DNA of 7,665 bases. Source: Nitrospirota bacterium. GTDB taxonomy: Bacteria > Nitrospirota > Thermodesulfovibrionia > Thermodesulfovibrionales > UBA6898. The stretch lies in assembly GCA_029858145.1 (NCBI GenBank), contig JAOUFP010000121.1, forward strand, positions 1 through 7,665, written 5' to 3'. This document shows positions 6,580 to 7,665 of the stretch, one piece after another; position 1 is the first letter of the stretch; each line of letters starts with the position of its first letter. The notes beneath the pieces are model-generated. The model had not been told where the DNA came from and searched no databases. It saw nothing but the letters and a program-made list of their open reading frames with translations. A program made the translations under genes and the position numbers.

Positions 6580-7665
6580 ATGTTTAAACGATTAAAGTAT
6601 TTGCTTTGTCTGTCAGTTATTATTCTCGTGCCGATGAGCGTCAGCGCGGCAATATCCCAGGGAATTACTGTCATGACAAGAAATCTTTATATTGGAGCAG
6701 ATCTCGTTCCCGTGATAGCAGCGCAGACGCCTGAGGAGTTCTTTTCGGCTGCTCAGGACGCCCTGGCACAGGCCGCGGCCAACAATTTTCCCGAACGGGC
6801 CTGGGCCATTGCGGCCGAGATCGTGGAAAAGAAGCCGCATCTTGTGGGCTTGCAGGAAGTCTATAATTTTACACTAGACGGGAGCAACGGCCAGCCGCCG
6901 TTTCGCGACCATTTGAATGACCTCATGGACGCACTGGCTGCCCAGGGCGCAGATTACAGGGTGGCGGCGGTGGTAAAGGATATGGACATTCAGTTCTCCC
7001 TTGGAGATGTTCTGTTGGGCCTCACCGACCGTGATGTGATACTGGCGCGGGGCGATGTGGCAACCTCAATAGTGCCTGTGGCACTTAGCGGATGCAAGCC
7101 GTCGCAGGACGGCTGCAATTATCAGTTTGTTGCCGGCGTCGCAAGCCCTATCGGAGAAATCGCGGTCGAGCGCGGCTTTGTAGCTGTAGACGCAATGATC
7201 GGAAAAGGTTTCGTGCGTTTTGTCAACACCCACTTGGAAGAAAGAGAACTGGATCCTGGCAATCCGAACCCGTATTCGAAGATTTTCCAGGCAGCACAGG
7301 CATTTGAACTGATCTCTGTCCTCGCAGGCTTTCCGAACCCCCAGGGTGCGCCTCTTGTTGTGGTCGGCGATATCAACTCGTCGCAGCAAGATAAAGCTAT
7401 CACAGTCGGACCATATACGATTGTGCCTCCTTATAAACAGCTTGTTGACGCAGGATACACGGACACTTGGACACTTAGGCCCGGAGCCCCGGCCAGTCTG
7501 ACCTGCTGCCAGTCCGCTGACCTATTGAATCAGGATTCGAGTCTGTACGAGCGTATCGACGTAATTTTCACTAGTGGGTCGCCTGTCGGCAGAGTGCAGG
7601 TCAACCTTGTTGGCAACGACGAGGCAGACAAAACTCTTTCCGGGCTTTGGCCCTCGGATCACGCA
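6580..7665 (+). CDS. Secreted endonuclease/exonuclease/phosphatase (EEP) family protein, 3' end beyond window
   Basis: The frame stays open for 362 codons to the window edge. EEP enzymes are metal-dependent phosphodiesterases or phosphatases (DNase I, sphingomyelinase and AP endonuclease fold); the substrate cannot be read here. Conserved motifs appear in order: MTRNLYIG with N35, LVGLQEV with E93, VNTHLEE with H218, VVGDINS with D264 and N266, ERIDVIF with D327, and the terminal SDH with catalytic H361. Only a final beta-strand should be missing. Residues 1-23 form a signal peptide (basic FKRLK, hydrophobic LLCLSVIILV, cleavage near VSA), so it is exported. Cysteine pairs C171/C179 and C309/C310 may form disulfides. 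The start at 6580 follows CAGGAGGGA (6568-6576). An in-frame ATG at 6532 lacks a good site and would bury the signal peptide behind 16 polar residues. The preceding gap and possible terminator suggest an independent transcription unit. Confidence 0.9.
   Translation, partial: MFKRLKYLLCLSVIILVPMSVSAAISQGITVMTRNLYIGADLVPVIAAQTPEEFFSAAQDALAQAAANNFPERAWAIAAEIVEKKPHLVGLQEVYNFTLDGSNGQPPFRDHLNDLMDALAAQGADYRVAAVVKDMDIQFSLGDVLLGLTDRDVILARGDVATSIVPVALSGCKPSQDGCNYQFVAGVASPIGEIAVERGFVAVDAMIGKGFVRFVNTHLEERELDPGNPNPYSKIFQAAQAFELISVLAGFPNPQGAPLVVVGDINSSQQDKAITVGPYTIVPPYKQLVDAGYTDTWTLRPGAPASLTCCQSADLLNQDSSLYERIDVIFTSGSPVGRVQVNLVGNDEADKTLSGLWPSDHA

Noticed and set aside
7066..7403. Overlapping open frames on both strands near the window end
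   Set aside because: The continuous + frame from 6580 contains all EEP motifs across this interval, so these are shadows.

Overview
The window reads as bacterial chromosome from an anaerobe, most likely of the Nitrospirota or Desulfobacterota type. That placement is inference, resting on a sigma-54 regulator next to a very large fused 'CoA-substrate-specific enzyme activase'. No rRNA, tRNA, phage, transposase or CRISPR array is visible. All four substantial genes lie on the + strand.

Bases 1-1387 hold the last few codons of a probable upstream gene, then a complete NtrC-type response regulator (receiver, AAA+ and Fis-type HTH). Bases 1388-1696 are a non-coding interval of just over 300 bases. 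It contains a pair of near-identical 18-base direct repeats spaced 33 bases apart, a sigma-54-like -24/-12 element, an inverted repeat in the predicted leader, and the ribosome binding site of the next gene.

Bases 1697-6106 encode one 1469-residue protein. Its N-terminal half has two ASKHA/BcrAD-BadFG activase domains in tandem, each with both cluster-binding cysteines. A four-cysteine region follows, then two tandem modules that resemble each other and HgdA/HgdB-like dehydratase or reductase subunits, each with three matching cysteines. The chain therefore appears to hold both halves of an 'archerase' system: an ATP-driven electron donor dimer and an Fe-S acceptor pair. Two of its inter-domain linkers carry repeat-like DNA.

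Bases 6099-6425 overlap the end of that gene by 8 bases and encode a 108-residue protein with a signal peptide and one membrane helix, of unknown function. A gap of 154 bases follows, with a weak terminator candidate and an orphan Shine-Dalgarno sequence. Bases 6580-7665 encode a secreted endonuclease/exonuclease/phosphatase-family protein, cut by the window edge at its catalytic SDH motif.

Working model: the regulator, with a kinase probably encoded just upstream, switches on the fused activase/reductase and its coupled membrane protein through the sigma-54-like promoter. The secreted EEP enzyme looks like a separate transcription unit.
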